In this document: positions 54,691 through 63,205 of the stretch, one piece after another
Layout: each line of letters starts with the position of its first letter
Numbering within the stretch: the stretch's first letter is position 1
Source: Pseudoduganella plicata
GTDB taxonomy: Bacteria > Pseudomonadota > Gammaproteobacteria > Burkholderiales > Burkholderiaceae_D
NCBI RefSeq assembly: GCF_004421005.1
Contig: NZ_CP038026.1
Coordinates: 5,518,001 to 5,582,000 of the forward strand
Direction: 5' to 3'
Length of the DNA stretch: 64,000 nt
Program-made: the position numbers and the translations under genes
The notes under the pieces: generated by a model
Told to the model about the DNA's origin: nothing
What the model saw: the letters and a program-made list of their open reading frames with translations, nothing else
Database searches by the model: none

Positions 54691-56121
54691 ATGCAACGAC
54701 CCACCAAGCGTTTGGCCCTGATACTGGGCATGCTGGCAGCCAGTGCGCTGCACGTCGGCACCCTTGCCGCGGCACCATCCGTGAAGCTGCTGCAGGTTCA
54801 GGCCCGTCCCGACGTGGCCGACCTGGCCTGCGAACCGAAGGCGCCGGCGAAACGCAGCCCGACGGCTGCCAACCCGGATCCGCTGGAGGTGCCGAGCGAC
54901 GAGACGGTGCGCGCCCTGGCGGAAGAGCCCGATGCGCCGACGCCCCCCGCCCAGCCGCCGTCCTCACCCGAAGCCGGCCGCATCCTCCCGGGTGCGGGAG
55001 CGCAGCGCATCGCGATCTGGGGCGACAGCCACCTTGCCGCCGGCTTTTTCACGGACGAACTGGCGCGCCAGCTGAAAGTCCCGGCCGACAACGTGGCCAA
55101 CGTGCTGCTGCCGGCGACAATGGGGCGCGCCGGGGTGCGCCTGCCGATCCGGCGCGCCTGCGTGTCGTCGCACTGGAAATACGAGCTCGGCTATCTGGGC
55201 GGGGACGGCGCGCGCCTGCCCGGCCCGGGCCTGGTCAATATGGTCAGCCAGGGCGCAGGCGCCACATTGGCCTGGGACCTGCGCAACGAGCGGCGCGTGC
55301 CGCGGTACGAACGCGTGCGCATCCTGTACCAGCAGACGGGCACGCCGATCGTGGTTGGCATCAGCGTCGATGGCGCGGCGGAGACCGAAGTCACCCTCGA
55401 CGGTGCGGCGGGACCGGCCGTGCTGGAACTGGCGGCCGACCAGCCGGTTTCCCGCGTCAACCTGCGCCTTGTCGATGGCGCCATGCGCTTCCATGGCCTC
55501 GACCTGCAATCGGCCCGTGGCGGCGGCAATGTCATGGATGTGTTCGGCTATCCGGGCGCGACCGTGGCGAGCTGGAAGGCGGCGCAGCTGGACTACCTGT
55601 CGTCATGGTTCGGCGGGCGCGACTACCAGCTGGTGCTGCTGGAGTTCGGCACCAACGAGGGTGCCGCCAGGCCGTTCGACATCCATGGCTACCGCCGCAT
55701 GCTGGAAGAATCGGTGCGCAATATGCGCTCCGTTTTCCCCAATGCGGCGTGCGTGCTGATCGCCCCGGGAGACCGTGGCGTGCTGGTGCCGCAATCGGCC
55801 AACCGGGGCAGGGGGGCGAAGGCCAAGGGCAAAAAATCCCGGCCCGCGCCCCGCATCGACCTGTTCGTCTACTCGCGCATCCATGCCGCCATCGGCCAGG
55901 CGCAGCGGGAAGTGGCGGCGGCGGCGGGCTGCGGCGCCTGGAGCATGATGGAGGCGATGGGCGGCCCCGGCCAGGCCTACGCCTGGGCGCGCCAGAGGCC
56001 GCCCCTGATGGCGCGCGACCTGATTCATTTCACCGTGCCCGGCTACCAGCGTTTCGCGCAGAAGTTCGCGCGCGACATGGGGTGGAGCCAGGCCGAGGAA
56101 GGCCACTCGCAGCCGCGCTAG
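54691..56121 (+). CDS. Second SGNH/GDSL hydrolase-family exported protein
   Basis: 476 aa. AAGGA lies upstream. A signal peptide (LALILGMLAASALHVGTLAA) is followed by a Pro-rich linker, and then the catalytic blocks RIAIWGDSHLAAGF, LVLLEFGTNEGAA and DLIHFTVPGY. Overall layout and spacing match the first operon gene, so these are paralogues. A basic insertion (RGRGAKAKGKKSRP) lies between blocks III and V. It is likely an acetylesterase or acetyltransferase acting with the acyltransferase-SGNH protein. Confidence 0.87.
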   Translation: MQRPTKRLALILGMLAASALHVGTLAAAPSVKLLQVQARPDVADLACEPKAPAKRSPTAANPDPLEVPSDETVRALAEEPDAPTPPAQPPSSPEAGRILPGAGAQRIAIWGDSHLAAGFFTDELARQLKVPADNVANVLLPATMGRAGVRLPIRRACVSSHWKYELGYLGGDGARLPGPGLVNMVSQGAGATLAWDLRNERRVPRYERVRILYQQTGTPIVVGISVDGAAETEVTLDGAAGPAVLELAADQPVSRVNLRLVDGAMRFHGLDLQSARGGGNVMDVFGYPGATVASWKAAQLDYLSSWFGGRDYQLVLLEFGTNEGAARPFDIHGYRRMLEESVRNMRSVFPNAACVLIAPGDRGVLVPQSANRGRGAKAKGKKSRPAPRIDLFVYSRIHAAIGQAQREVAAAAGCGAWSMMEAMGGPGQAYAWARQRPPLMARDLIHFTVPGYQRFAQKFARDMGWSQAEEGHSQPR

Positions 56122-56126
56122 TCGCG

Positions 56127-56483
56127 TTACCCGCCGACGCGCTTCGGCTGGTGGCCCTGCCGCACGAGCGCTTCCATGATGAGGTCGCAGTGATCGCCCT
56201 GGACTTCGATCACGCCGTCCTTCACGGTGCCGCCTGAACCGCAAGCGCTGCGCAGCTGCTTGCCCAGCAGTGCCAGCGCCACGTCGTCCAGCGCCAGGCC
56301 CTTGACAAGCGTGACGGTCTTGCCGCCGCGGCCCTTGGTCTGGCGCGAGACGCGCACGACGCCGTCGCCCCCCGGCGCGGCATTCGCCTTGCACGCGCAT
56401 TGCCGGATGGGGTGACGGCATGCGGGACACATGGTCCCGCCATCGGTGGAATACACCAGGCCGCCGCTTGAACTGCTTTTCAT
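56127..56483 (-). CDS. yciH: SUI1-family translation initiation factor (YciH type)
   Basis: 118 aa from MKSSSSGGLVYSTDGG. An N-terminal zinc-ribbon-like stretch (CPACRHPIRQCAC) is followed by the eIF1/SUI1 fold with RQTKGRGGKTVTLVKGLAL, GSGGTVKDGVIEVQGDH and a terminal VRQGHQPKRVGG. The family influences start-site fidelity. It is a single gene whose end faces the acetylation operon. Confidence 0.93.
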   Translation of the reverse strand: MKSSSSGGLVYSTDGGTMCPACRHPIRQCACKANAAPGGDGVVRVSRQTKGRGGKTVTLVKGLALDDVALALLGKQLRSACGSGGTVKDGVIEVQGDHCDLIMEALVRQGHQPKRVGG

Positions 56484-56755
56484 GCCGCACTCGAATATCT
56501 GCTGTGAAGAAGCGAGTTTACCAGTCCGGCGCTCCGGGCGGGAGTGCCTGGCTGCCGGCGAAAGCAATGACCCGTCGGGCCGGAGATTCGCTTCCTGCCG
56601 CCCTCGTCCGCATTCGGCGACAGGCAACCGGGGAAGGACATGCGCGACTATCGGACTGCAAGCGAGGCAGCCCGTCACCTACTGAGCGAACACGACAAAA
56701 CGAAACGCGTTAGCATCGCAAGCTGAACATTCCGACAACTGTCAGCCGAGGTCCC

Positions 56756-58153
56756 ATGTCGCTCCTGATCGTCCTTTTCGCGCTCGTCTTCCTGATGCTG
56801 GCCGCCTACCGTGGCTACAGCGTCATCCTGTTCGCCCCTGTTGCCGCGCTGGCGGCCGTGCTGCTGACGGAACCGGCCGCCGTGGCTCCCGTGTTTTCCG
56901 GCATCTTCATGGAGAAGATGGTCGGCTTCATCAAGCTGTACTTCCCCGTCTTCCTGCTGGGCGCCGTGTTCGGCAAGCTGGTCGAGCTGGCCGGCTTCTC
57001 CGAGGCCATCGTGGTGGCCGCGATCCGCTATATCGGCCGGTCGCGCGCCAACGCCGTCATCGTGGCCGTCTGCGCGCTGCTGACGTATGGCGGCGTGTCG
57101 CTGTTCGTGGTCGTGTTTGCCGTCTATCCGTTCGCGGCGGAGCTGTACCGGCAAAGCGGCATCCCCAAGCGGCTGATGCCGGGTGCGATCGCGCTGGGTG
57201 CGTTCTCGTTCACGATGGACACCTTGCCGGGCACGCCGCAGATCCAGAACATCATTCCGACCACGTTCTTCCAGACGACCAGCTGGGCCGCGCCATGGCT
57301 CAGCACGATCGGCGCCGTGATGACGGTCGTCGTCGGCCTGGCCTACCTGGAATGGCGCCGCCGCACCGTGATGGCGACGGGTGAGGGCTACGGCGACGAC
57401 GTCGCCAAACCGCGCGGGACGGAAGGCGGCAAGCTGCCGCATCCGCTGCTGGCACTGGCGCCGCTGCTGCTGGTCGGCGTGGCGAACTTCGTGCTGACGG
57501 GGCTGATCCGCGACTGGTATGGCGACAGCTATCGCCTGACCTCAAGCTTGCTGCCGGGCCTGCAGGCGCCGGTCGAGACCCCGATCAAGACGCTGGTCGG
57601 CATCTGGGCCGTCGAAGGGGCGCTGCTGCTGGGCATCCTGCTGGTGTGCGCGACGGCGTTCGGCCGCATTCGGGCGTCCTTTGCGGACGGCACCAAGCTG
57701 GCCGTGGGCGGCGCGCTGCTGGCGGCGATGAACACTGCTTCCGAGTACGGCTTCGGCGGCGTGATTGCCGCATTGCCGGGCTTCGTGTCCGTCAGCGAGG
57801 CGCTGCGCGGCATCCCCGACCCGCTCGTCAACGCGGCCATTTCCGTGACGTCGCTGGCCGGTATCACCGGCTCCGCGTCGGGCGGCATGAGCATCGCGCT
57901 GGCGGCCATGGCCGACACATTCATCGCCGGCTGCCAGGCGGCCGGCATTCCGCTCGAAGTGCTGCACCGCGTGGTGGCCATGGCCAGCGGCGGCATGGAC
58001 ACGCTGCCGCACAACGGCGCCGTCATCACGCTGCTGGCGGTCACCGGGCTGACGCACCGGCAGTCCTACCGGGATATTTTCGGCATCACCATCATCAAGA
58101 CGGCGGCGGTATTCTTTGTGATTGCCGTGTATTACCTGACGGGGATTGTCTGA
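56756..58153 (+). CDS. GntP-family permease
   Basis: 465 aa. GAGG lies upstream of the ATG. About 12-14 hydrophobic helices. Family segments include GKLVELAGFSEAIVVA, YGGVSLFVVVFAVYPFA, MDTLPGTPQIQNIIPTTFF and ASGGMDTLPHNGAVITLL. GntP permeases are proton symporters for gluconate and related hydroxy acids; some members take 3-hydroxybutyrate or lactate-type acids. There is no neighbouring catabolic gene to identify the substrate. Confidence 0.92.
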   Translation: MSLLIVLFALVFLMLAAYRGYSVILFAPVAALAAVLLTEPAAVAPVFSGIFMEKMVGFIKLYFPVFLLGAVFGKLVELAGFSEAIVVAAIRYIGRSRANAVIVAVCALLTYGGVSLFVVVFAVYPFAAELYRQSGIPKRLMPGAIALGAFSFTMDTLPGTPQIQNIIPTTFFQTTSWAAPWLSTIGAVMTVVVGLAYLEWRRRTVMATGEGYGDDVAKPRGTEGGKLPHPLLALAPLLLVGVANFVLTGLIRDWYGDSYRLTSSLLPGLQAPVETPIKTLVGIWAVEGALLLGILLVCATAFGRIRASFADGTKLAVGGALLAAMNTASEYGFGGVIAALPGFVSVSEALRGIPDPLVNAAISVTSLAGITGSASGGMSIALAAMADTFIAGCQAAGIPLEVLHRVVAMASGGMDTLPHNGAVITLLAVTGLTHRQSYRDIFGITIIKTAAVFFVIAVYYLTGIV

Positions 58154-58375
58154 GAGGGCGCTGTTCAACCGGCCCCGCCCCTGATATAGACGGCGCAGCA
58201 AGGATCGGCGGGCGGCCTGGTGATAATTATCTTTCGAATAAGCTGTTTGTTATTTTATAATCAGAGGGCCCGCCAAGTTGCAGTCCTTGGTAAGGCGCTC
58301 GAGCTGCCGGGACCTGGTTGCGAAACGCCACAGTAATCATCCCGTAATTCCACCCCTATCGTTACAGGAGCTAGC

Positions 58376-59089
58376 ATGCATTTCTACCGCCCGCTTGTCA
58401 CCGTCGCGCTGCTGGTCGCGCTACCTCATGCGTTTGCTGCGCCAGCGGACGTGACGCTAAGCCATCTCACAGTGGGCAACTACAGCGACCATGTCAACGC
58501 CTCGCTCAGCACGGTGAACGTGATTTCCGATAACGGCAGGGTTGCCGTGCTCGGCCTGGACTGGACGAGAGGCACGTTCCTCGAACAAACTGGTAACAGG
58601 GAGATCAGCCGCGCTCATGGCTTTACCGCGGACTTCACCCCTGCCGCTGGATATGCGGTGAGTTCGATCACGCTGAGCGGCTATCTCGAGATGGAACGGG
58701 TAAATCAGCCCTCCGTATTCGACGAGTCGGGAAATTGGATAGGCTATAGCCAGTACGTCATCGGTGACGGCTTCGCCGGCGGAGTGTCCTATGGTATGGC
58801 ACCGGTCGAGGATACGCTGCTGAGCACCACGGTCGACATGTCCCAAGGCAATGATGATTACCTGGAAAAGTTCAGCAAACCCTTCTTTGTCGAGCTGGTG
58901 ACGAACTCGGTGATCAATGGATATCCGCCGGTGTCAGGTCCGGCACCCTACGCAAGCATGATGTGGCGGGATGTCACCGTGCGCATCGAAATGGTGCCGG
59001 TTGCAGCGGTACCCGAGCCGGGCACCTGGATGATGCTCCTGGCAGGCCTTGCGGGTGTCGGCGTTGCCACCCGCCGTCGCCAGTCCTGA
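58376..59089 (+). CDS. PEP-CTERM sorting-domain protein
   Basis: 237 aa. AGGAG lies 8 bases upstream. Signal peptide (LVTVALLVALPHAFA), a beta-rich mature domain with no recognisable catalytic motif, and the C-terminal tail VPEPGTWMMLLAGLAGVGVA followed by TRRRQS. It is exported and then processed by exosortase, probably to the exopolysaccharide layer. Upstream, a TATAAT (58256-58261) is a candidate -10 box. A strong terminator follows. Confidence 0.88.
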   Translation: MHFYRPLVTVALLVALPHAFAAPADVTLSHLTVGNYSDHVNASLSTVNVISDNGRVAVLGLDWTRGTFLEQTGNREISRAHGFTADFTPAAGYAVSSITLSGYLEMERVNQPSVFDESGNWIGYSQYVIGDGFAGGVSYGMAPVEDTLLSTTVDMSQGNDDYLEKFSKPFFVELVTNSVINGYPPVSGPAPYASMMWRDVTVRIEMVPVAAVPEPGTWMMLLAGLAGVGVATRRRQS

Positions 59090-59099
59090 CAAGCGCTTC

Positions 59100-59148
59100 C
59101 CGCCGGGAGACAGCATGCAACCGTCGTGCTGCACCCGGCGGTTTTGTT
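59100..59148 (+). terminator. Intrinsic terminator of the PEP-CTERM gene
   Basis: CCGCCGGG (59100-59107) pairs with CCCGGCGG (59134-59141), with an inner AGCA/TGCT pairing, followed by TTTTGTTT. Confidence 0.85.
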
Positions 59149-59475
59149 TGGCGCTGTCACCCATCATTAAGGGATTTCTCAGGATTTCTCAGCCATCCGC
59201 AGCGATGCCCGCGAGAAACCCGCAGGCGTGCTGATCCGATTGCCATCCCCGCTATACACTCAGTCCAGGTAGTTCGGTAAATAAGACAGCAGTTGTTGAG
59301 GGAAGTTCCCACGATGGTCAGGGACAGCGCCTTTTGTTTCCGATTGTGTCCAGCCCCGCCCCCGACACAAACCCCGCGAATAACCGCCCGATCCCGACAT
59401 TTCACCGACACATCGCCAAGGTCTAATGGTCCCTGTCGCGACTGCACCGTGCAGCCGCCCTTACAGGAGAACACC
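59149..59475. other. Intergenic region, no gene supported
   Basis: 327 bp upstream of the cupin gene. It contains a tandem decamer (GGATTTCTCA twice, about 59171-59190). An upstream in-frame extension of the cupin gene is open from 59293 but lacks a ribosome site, whereas ACAGGAGAA precedes the chosen start. Confidence 0.5.
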
Positions 59476-59874
59476 ATGAAAACCATCGTCGCCAAAACCG
59501 CCGCCGCCGTCATCCTGATGGCCGCTACGCTGTCCGCCCACGCCCAGAAATTCGACGACAAGGGCATCGCCCGCACGGAGACGGTGCGCCGCGATGTCGA
59601 CGGCAAGAACGAAGCGATCCAGGTCCGCGTCGATTTCGCCCACAACGCCGCCTTCCCGAAGCACTCGCACCCCGGCATCGAGATCGCGTATGTCCTGTCC
59701 GGCAGCGTCGAATACGAGATGGACGGCAAGACCATCCGCCTGCAGGCCGGCGAATCGCTGTACATTCCGGCCGGCGCCGTGCACTCGGCCAGGAACGTCG
59801 GCACGGGCGTGAGCGCCGAGCTGGCGACCTACCTGGTCGAGAAGAACCAGCCCATCGTCATCCTCGACAAATAA
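59476..59874 (+). CDS. Exported cupin-domain protein
   Basis: 132 aa from MKTIVAKTAAAVILM, with AGGAG upstream. The signal peptide ends at SAHA. A single cupin barrel has the metal motif KHSHPGIEIAYVLSGSVEYE (two His and a Glu) and the second motif GESLYIPAGAVHSARN. Small periplasmic cupins of this type are often encoded with redox proteins and may bind metal or a small molecule; the reaction is unknown. It lies nine bases before the thioredoxin-like gene. Confidence 0.88.
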   Translation: MKTIVAKTAAAVILMAATLSAHAQKFDDKGIARTETVRRDVDGKNEAIQVRVDFAHNAAFPKHSHPGIEIAYVLSGSVEYEMDGKTIRLQAGESLYIPAGAVHSARNVGTGVSAELATYLVEKNQPIVILDK

Positions 59875-59883
59875 GGAGGCATC

Positions 59884-60918
59884 ATGCAGCGCTTCCTCGT
59901 GACTGTCCTGGGTGGCCTGGGCCTGGCGGCGGCATTGATTGCCACGTCCGGTTCCGCGGCAGGACGCACCAATCCCGGTTTCGACGGCGCAGTCACGTGG
60001 CTGAACAGCGCGCCGCTGACGGCCCAAAGCCTGCGTGGCAAGGTCGTGCTGGTCGATTTCTGGACCTATTCGTGCATCAACTGCATCCGCACCTTGCCCT
60101 ATGTGCGGGCCTGGGCCGACAAGTACCGCGGCCAGGGGCTGACGGTAGTGGGCGTGCACACGCCGGAGTTCCGCTTCGAGCAGGATCTGACGAATGTCAC
60201 GGCGGCACTGGAACGCTTCGGCATCGATTTTCCCGTGGCGGTCGACAGCAACCGGCGCATCTGGGACGCCTGGGGCAACAACGCATGGCCGGCCTACTAC
60301 CTCGTCGATGCGACCGGCAAGGTGCGCTACCGCCAGGTGGGCGAGGGCGGCTACGACAGGCTGGAACAGCAGATCCAGGCACTGCTGGCCGAGGCGCACG
60401 GCAAGCCGCTGGCGGCCGATCTCGTCAAGCCGGCCACCGTGGCGGAGCAGGCCGCGCCGGACCTGAACCGGCTGCGGTCGGGCGAGACGTACATCGGCTA
60501 TCGCCAGGCCAGCGGCCTGCGCTCGCCCGAACGGGTGCGGCCGGATGCGCCGCAACAATACACGGTCGGCACGCTGGGCCTGAATCAGTGGGGCTTGAGC
60601 GGATCATGGACGGTCGGTGCGGAAGCAGCCGTGGCGCAGCAAGCGGGCAGCGGCATCGCGCACCGCTTCGGCGCGCGCGACCTGCACCTGGTGATGGGCG
60701 CCGGCGCGCCAGGGCGCAAGGTGCGCATCCAGGTCACGCTGGACGGGCGCGCGCCGGGAGCGGACCACGGCGCCGATATCGATGCCGACGGCAAAGGCGT
60801 CGTCACCGGCACGCGGCTGTACCAGCTGATCCGGCAATCGGGAAGCGTCGACGAGCGCCGCTTCGAGATCCGCTTCCTCGACAAGGGCGCCGCGGTCTAT
60901 GCCTTCACGTTCGGCTGA
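59884..60918 (+). CDS. Exported thioredoxin-like protein with C-terminal extension
   Basis: 344 aa. AAGGAGG precedes the ATG. The signal peptide (VLGGLGLAAALIATSGSAAG) is followed by a TlpA/DipZ-like thioredoxin domain with the redox pair in YSCINCIRTLPYVRAW and the cis-Pro segment NAWPAYYLVD. The C-terminal domain (about 190-344), with ETYIGYRQASGLRSPE and the closing AVYAFTFG, is the one found at the end of DipZ/thiol-disulfide proteins. It probably reduces periplasmic disulfides. Its last 14 bases overlap the convergent kinase gene. Confidence 0.88.
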   Translation: MQRFLVTVLGGLGLAAALIATSGSAAGRTNPGFDGAVTWLNSAPLTAQSLRGKVVLVDFWTYSCINCIRTLPYVRAWADKYRGQGLTVVGVHTPEFRFEQDLTNVTAALERFGIDFPVAVDSNRRIWDAWGNNAWPAYYLVDATGKVRYRQVGEGGYDRLEQQIQALLAEAHGKPLAADLVKPATVAEQAAPDLNRLRSGETYIGYRQASGLRSPERVRPDAPQQYTVGTLGLNQWGLSGSWTVGAEAAVAQQAGSGIAHRFGARDLHLVMGAGAPGRKVRIQVTLDGRAPGADHGADIDADGKGVVTGTRLYQLIRQSGSVDERRFEIRFLDKGAAVYAFTFG

Positions 60919-62230
60919 ACGGCAGCACGAGGCGCGCTTCCAGTCCGCCGCCGGGACGGTTGTGCAACGTCAGCGTGCCGTCCAGCGCGGCGGCCAGCTG
61001 GCGCGCGATCGCCAGTCCCAGGCCGCTGCCGCCCGTATCGCGGTTGCGCGAGTCTTCCACGCGGTAGAACGGTTCGAACACCGCTTCCAGCGCGCCTGCC
61101 GGTATGCCGGGGCCGTGGTCGAACACGCGGATGATGATGGCGCTATCGCATTCCACGACCACCTGCGCCGCGCCGGCGTATTTCAGCGCGTTGTCCACCA
61201 GGTTCGTGACGACGCGGCGCAGCGCGCCCGGCCGCGTCATGGCGGGCGCGCCGCAGCGTCCCGTCAGGGCGACGTCCGCACCGCCGTCGCGGTAGTCCAG
61301 TACCAGGCTGTCGAGCAGGTCGTCCACGTCGACCGCGCGCGCCAGCTCCGGCTTGCCGTGCATCGCGCGGGCGTAGCCGATGCCCTGCCGGGCCAGGTCC
61401 TCCAGCTGTTGCAGGTCTTCCGTCAGGCGCCGCTGCTGCGCTTCGTCGTCCATCAGCTCCACCCGCAGGCGCATGCGCGTGATGGGTGTCTGCAGGTCGT
61501 GCGAGATCGCGGCCAGCATGCGCAGGCGCTCGTCCACGTACGCGGCGATGCGCCCCTGCATGGCATTGAAGGCGCGTGCCGCGCGCACCACTTCGGACGG
61601 GCCATGTTCCGGCATGTGCACGGGGCGCAGGTCCGGACCGAGCGCGTCGGCCGTCTCGGCCAGCATGCGCAGCGGCCGCGTGGCCTGGCGTACGGCCAGC
61701 CAGCAGGCCAGGGCGACCAGCGCCAGCTGGCCCGCCAGCACCCACGGCAGCCACGGCGACAGCGGCAGGCCACGGCGCGGCAGGAAGTCCACCGTCAGCG
61801 GTGCGCCGTCGGACAGGCGCACGTGCACCTGCAGCCGTTCGCGTTTCCCCGGCACGGCATGGGCACTGAAGGCGTAGTCCGAAGCCAGCGCCCGCGTCAC
61901 GGAGTCCAGCAGCCGGCGCGAGTGCGGCGCGCTGACGGGCGGGCCCGACTCGGGCGGCGTCAGCAGGAAGCGGTAGCCGCCGCGCGCCAGGCGGGGCAGC
62001 CATGCCGGGCGTTCGGCCGGCGGCAGGCGGTCGAGCAGGGCAACGGCCGTGCGCAGGTCCGTTTCCACGTAGTCGATCATGGTGCCCATCGTGACGTCGT
62101 TGCGCTCGTCGATCGTCACCGTCGTCGTCAGCAGCTGCGCCGCCGCCAGCCCGGCCAGCAGGATCAGCGACAGGCGCGCGAACAGCGATGCCGGCACGAG
62201 CCGGCGCAGCAGCGGCCGGGCGGTGTTCAT
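60905..62230 (-). CDS. OmpR-type sensor histidine kinase
   Basis: 441 aa. Two membrane segments (about 18-38 and 160-182) enclose a periplasmic domain of about 120 residues. A HAMP domain follows, then HisKA with H244 in AAISHDLQTPITRMRLRVE, and HATPase_c with NLVDNALKYAG, DHGPGIP and GGSGLGLAIARQL. It is partner of the upstream OmpR-type regulator. The start ATG (62230) sits at the end of a chain of repeated ATGA junctions. It converges with the thioredoxin gene with a 14-bp overlap. Confidence 0.94.
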   Translation of the reverse strand: MNTARPLLRRLVPASLFARLSLILLAGLAAAQLLTTTVTIDERNDVTMGTMIDYVETDLRTAVALLDRLPPAERPAWLPRLARGGYRFLLTPPESGPPVSAPHSRRLLDSVTRALASDYAFSAHAVPGKRERLQVHVRLSDGAPLTVDFLPRRGLPLSPWLPWVLAGQLALVALACWLAVRQATRPLRMLAETADALGPDLRPVHMPEHGPSEVVRAARAFNAMQGRIAAYVDERLRMLAAISHDLQTPITRMRLRVELMDDEAQQRRLTEDLQQLEDLARQGIGYARAMHGKPELARAVDVDDLLDSLVLDYRDGGADVALTGRCGAPAMTRPGALRRVVTNLVDNALKYAGAAQVVVECDSAIIIRVFDHGPGIPAGALEAVFEPFYRVEDSRNRDTGGSGLGLAIARQLAAALDGTLTLHNRPGGGLEARLVLPFSRT

Positions 62231-62353
62231 GCGGCGTCCGCCAGCGGCAGGGTGGTGTTCATGCGGCGTCCGCCAGCGGCAGGGTGGTGTTCATGCGCCG
62301 CTCCCCAGCCGCGGGGTGGTTCGTGCGCTGCTGCCGAGCGGCAGGGTGTTCAT
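62227..62353 (-). repeat. Repeat array at the regulator-kinase junction carrying four ATGA stop/start overlaps
   Basis: Read on the minus strand, ATGA occurs at 62353, 62294, 62262 and 62230. The last two intervals are an exact 32-bp unit encoding MNTTLPLADAA-stop; the first interval (59 bp) encodes MNTLPLGSSARTTPRLGSGA-stop. Each minicistron's stop overlaps the next start. It appears to derive from duplication of the original regulator-stop/kinase-start overlap. Confidence 0.85.
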
Positions 62354-63090
62354 GCGCCGCTCCCGAGCGGCGTTACGGCGCACGACAGGACGTAGCCTTC
62401 GCTGCGCAGTGTCTTGATGTACCGCGGCTCGCGCGGATCGTCGCGCAGGCGCTGGCGCAGGCGGCTGACGAGGATGTCGATGGAGCGGTCGAACGCTTCG
62501 GCATCCATGCCGTGCGTCAGCGTCAGCAACTGCTCGCGCGACAGCACCCGCTGCGGATGGTCGAGAAAGACGCGCAGCAGCCGGTATTCGGCGCTGCTGA
62601 GGGATACTTCGACGCCGTCCGCGTCCAGCAGGTGGCGCCCCACCACGTCCAGTCGCCACGTGCCGAAGCCGATCGCCTGGGCCGCTTCCGTTACCTGCAT
62701 ATTGGGTGGCAGCATGCGCGTGCGGCGCAGCACGGCCTTCAGGCGCGCCAGCAGCTCGCGCGCCGCGAACGGCTTGGCCATGTAGTCGTCCGCGCCCAGC
62801 TCCAGGCCGACGATACGGTCCGTTTCGTCGTCGCGCGCCGTCAGCATCACGACGGGAATGGCGCGGTGCCGCCCCGCGCGCAGCTCGCGGCACAGCGCCA
62901 GGCCATCGTCGCCGGGCAGCATGATGTCGAGGATGATGACGTCCGGTGTCGCCAGCGCCAGCGCCGCGCGCATGGCGCGGCCGTCGGCCACCGCCGTGCA
63001 GCGCAGGCCCTGCTTTTCGAGATAGGCGGCGACGAGCTCGCGGATCGCATGGTCGTCGTCGACCAGCAGGACATGATCAATCTCCGGCAC
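62350..63090 (-). CDS. OmpR-family response regulator
   Basis: 246 aa, GTG start with AGGAG about 8 bases upstream. Receiver domain with LLVDDDHAIREL, D55 in VIILDIMLPGDDG, and the signature K in DDYMAKPFAAREL. The C-terminal winged helix contains VSLSSAEYRLLRVFLDHP and DRSIDILVSRLRQRLRDDP. Its tail CAVTPLGSGA ends at the first ATGA of the repeat array. It likely controls envelope functions with the downstream kinase; the targets are unknown. Confidence 0.95.
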   Translation of the reverse strand: MPEIDHVLLVDDDHAIRELVAAYLEKQGLRCTAVADGRAMRAALALATPDVIILDIMLPGDDGLALCRELRAGRHRAIPVVMLTARDDETDRIVGLELGADDYMAKPFAARELLARLKAVLRRTRMLPPNMQVTEAAQAIGFGTWRLDVVGRHLLDADGVEVSLSSAEYRLLRVFLDHPQRVLSREQLLTLTHGMDAEAFDRSIDILVSRLRQRLRDDPREPRYIKTLRSEGYVLSCAVTPLGSGA

Positions 63091-63205
63091 GGTGCAGCTC
63101 CTGTATGTAATCGCCCGGCGCTATTGTAGTGGCCCGCGGCAGGCCACGGCAAAACGGGGGCGAAGTCGTGTGCTGAGCACACCCGAAACCTGCGACAATC
63201 CCGGG

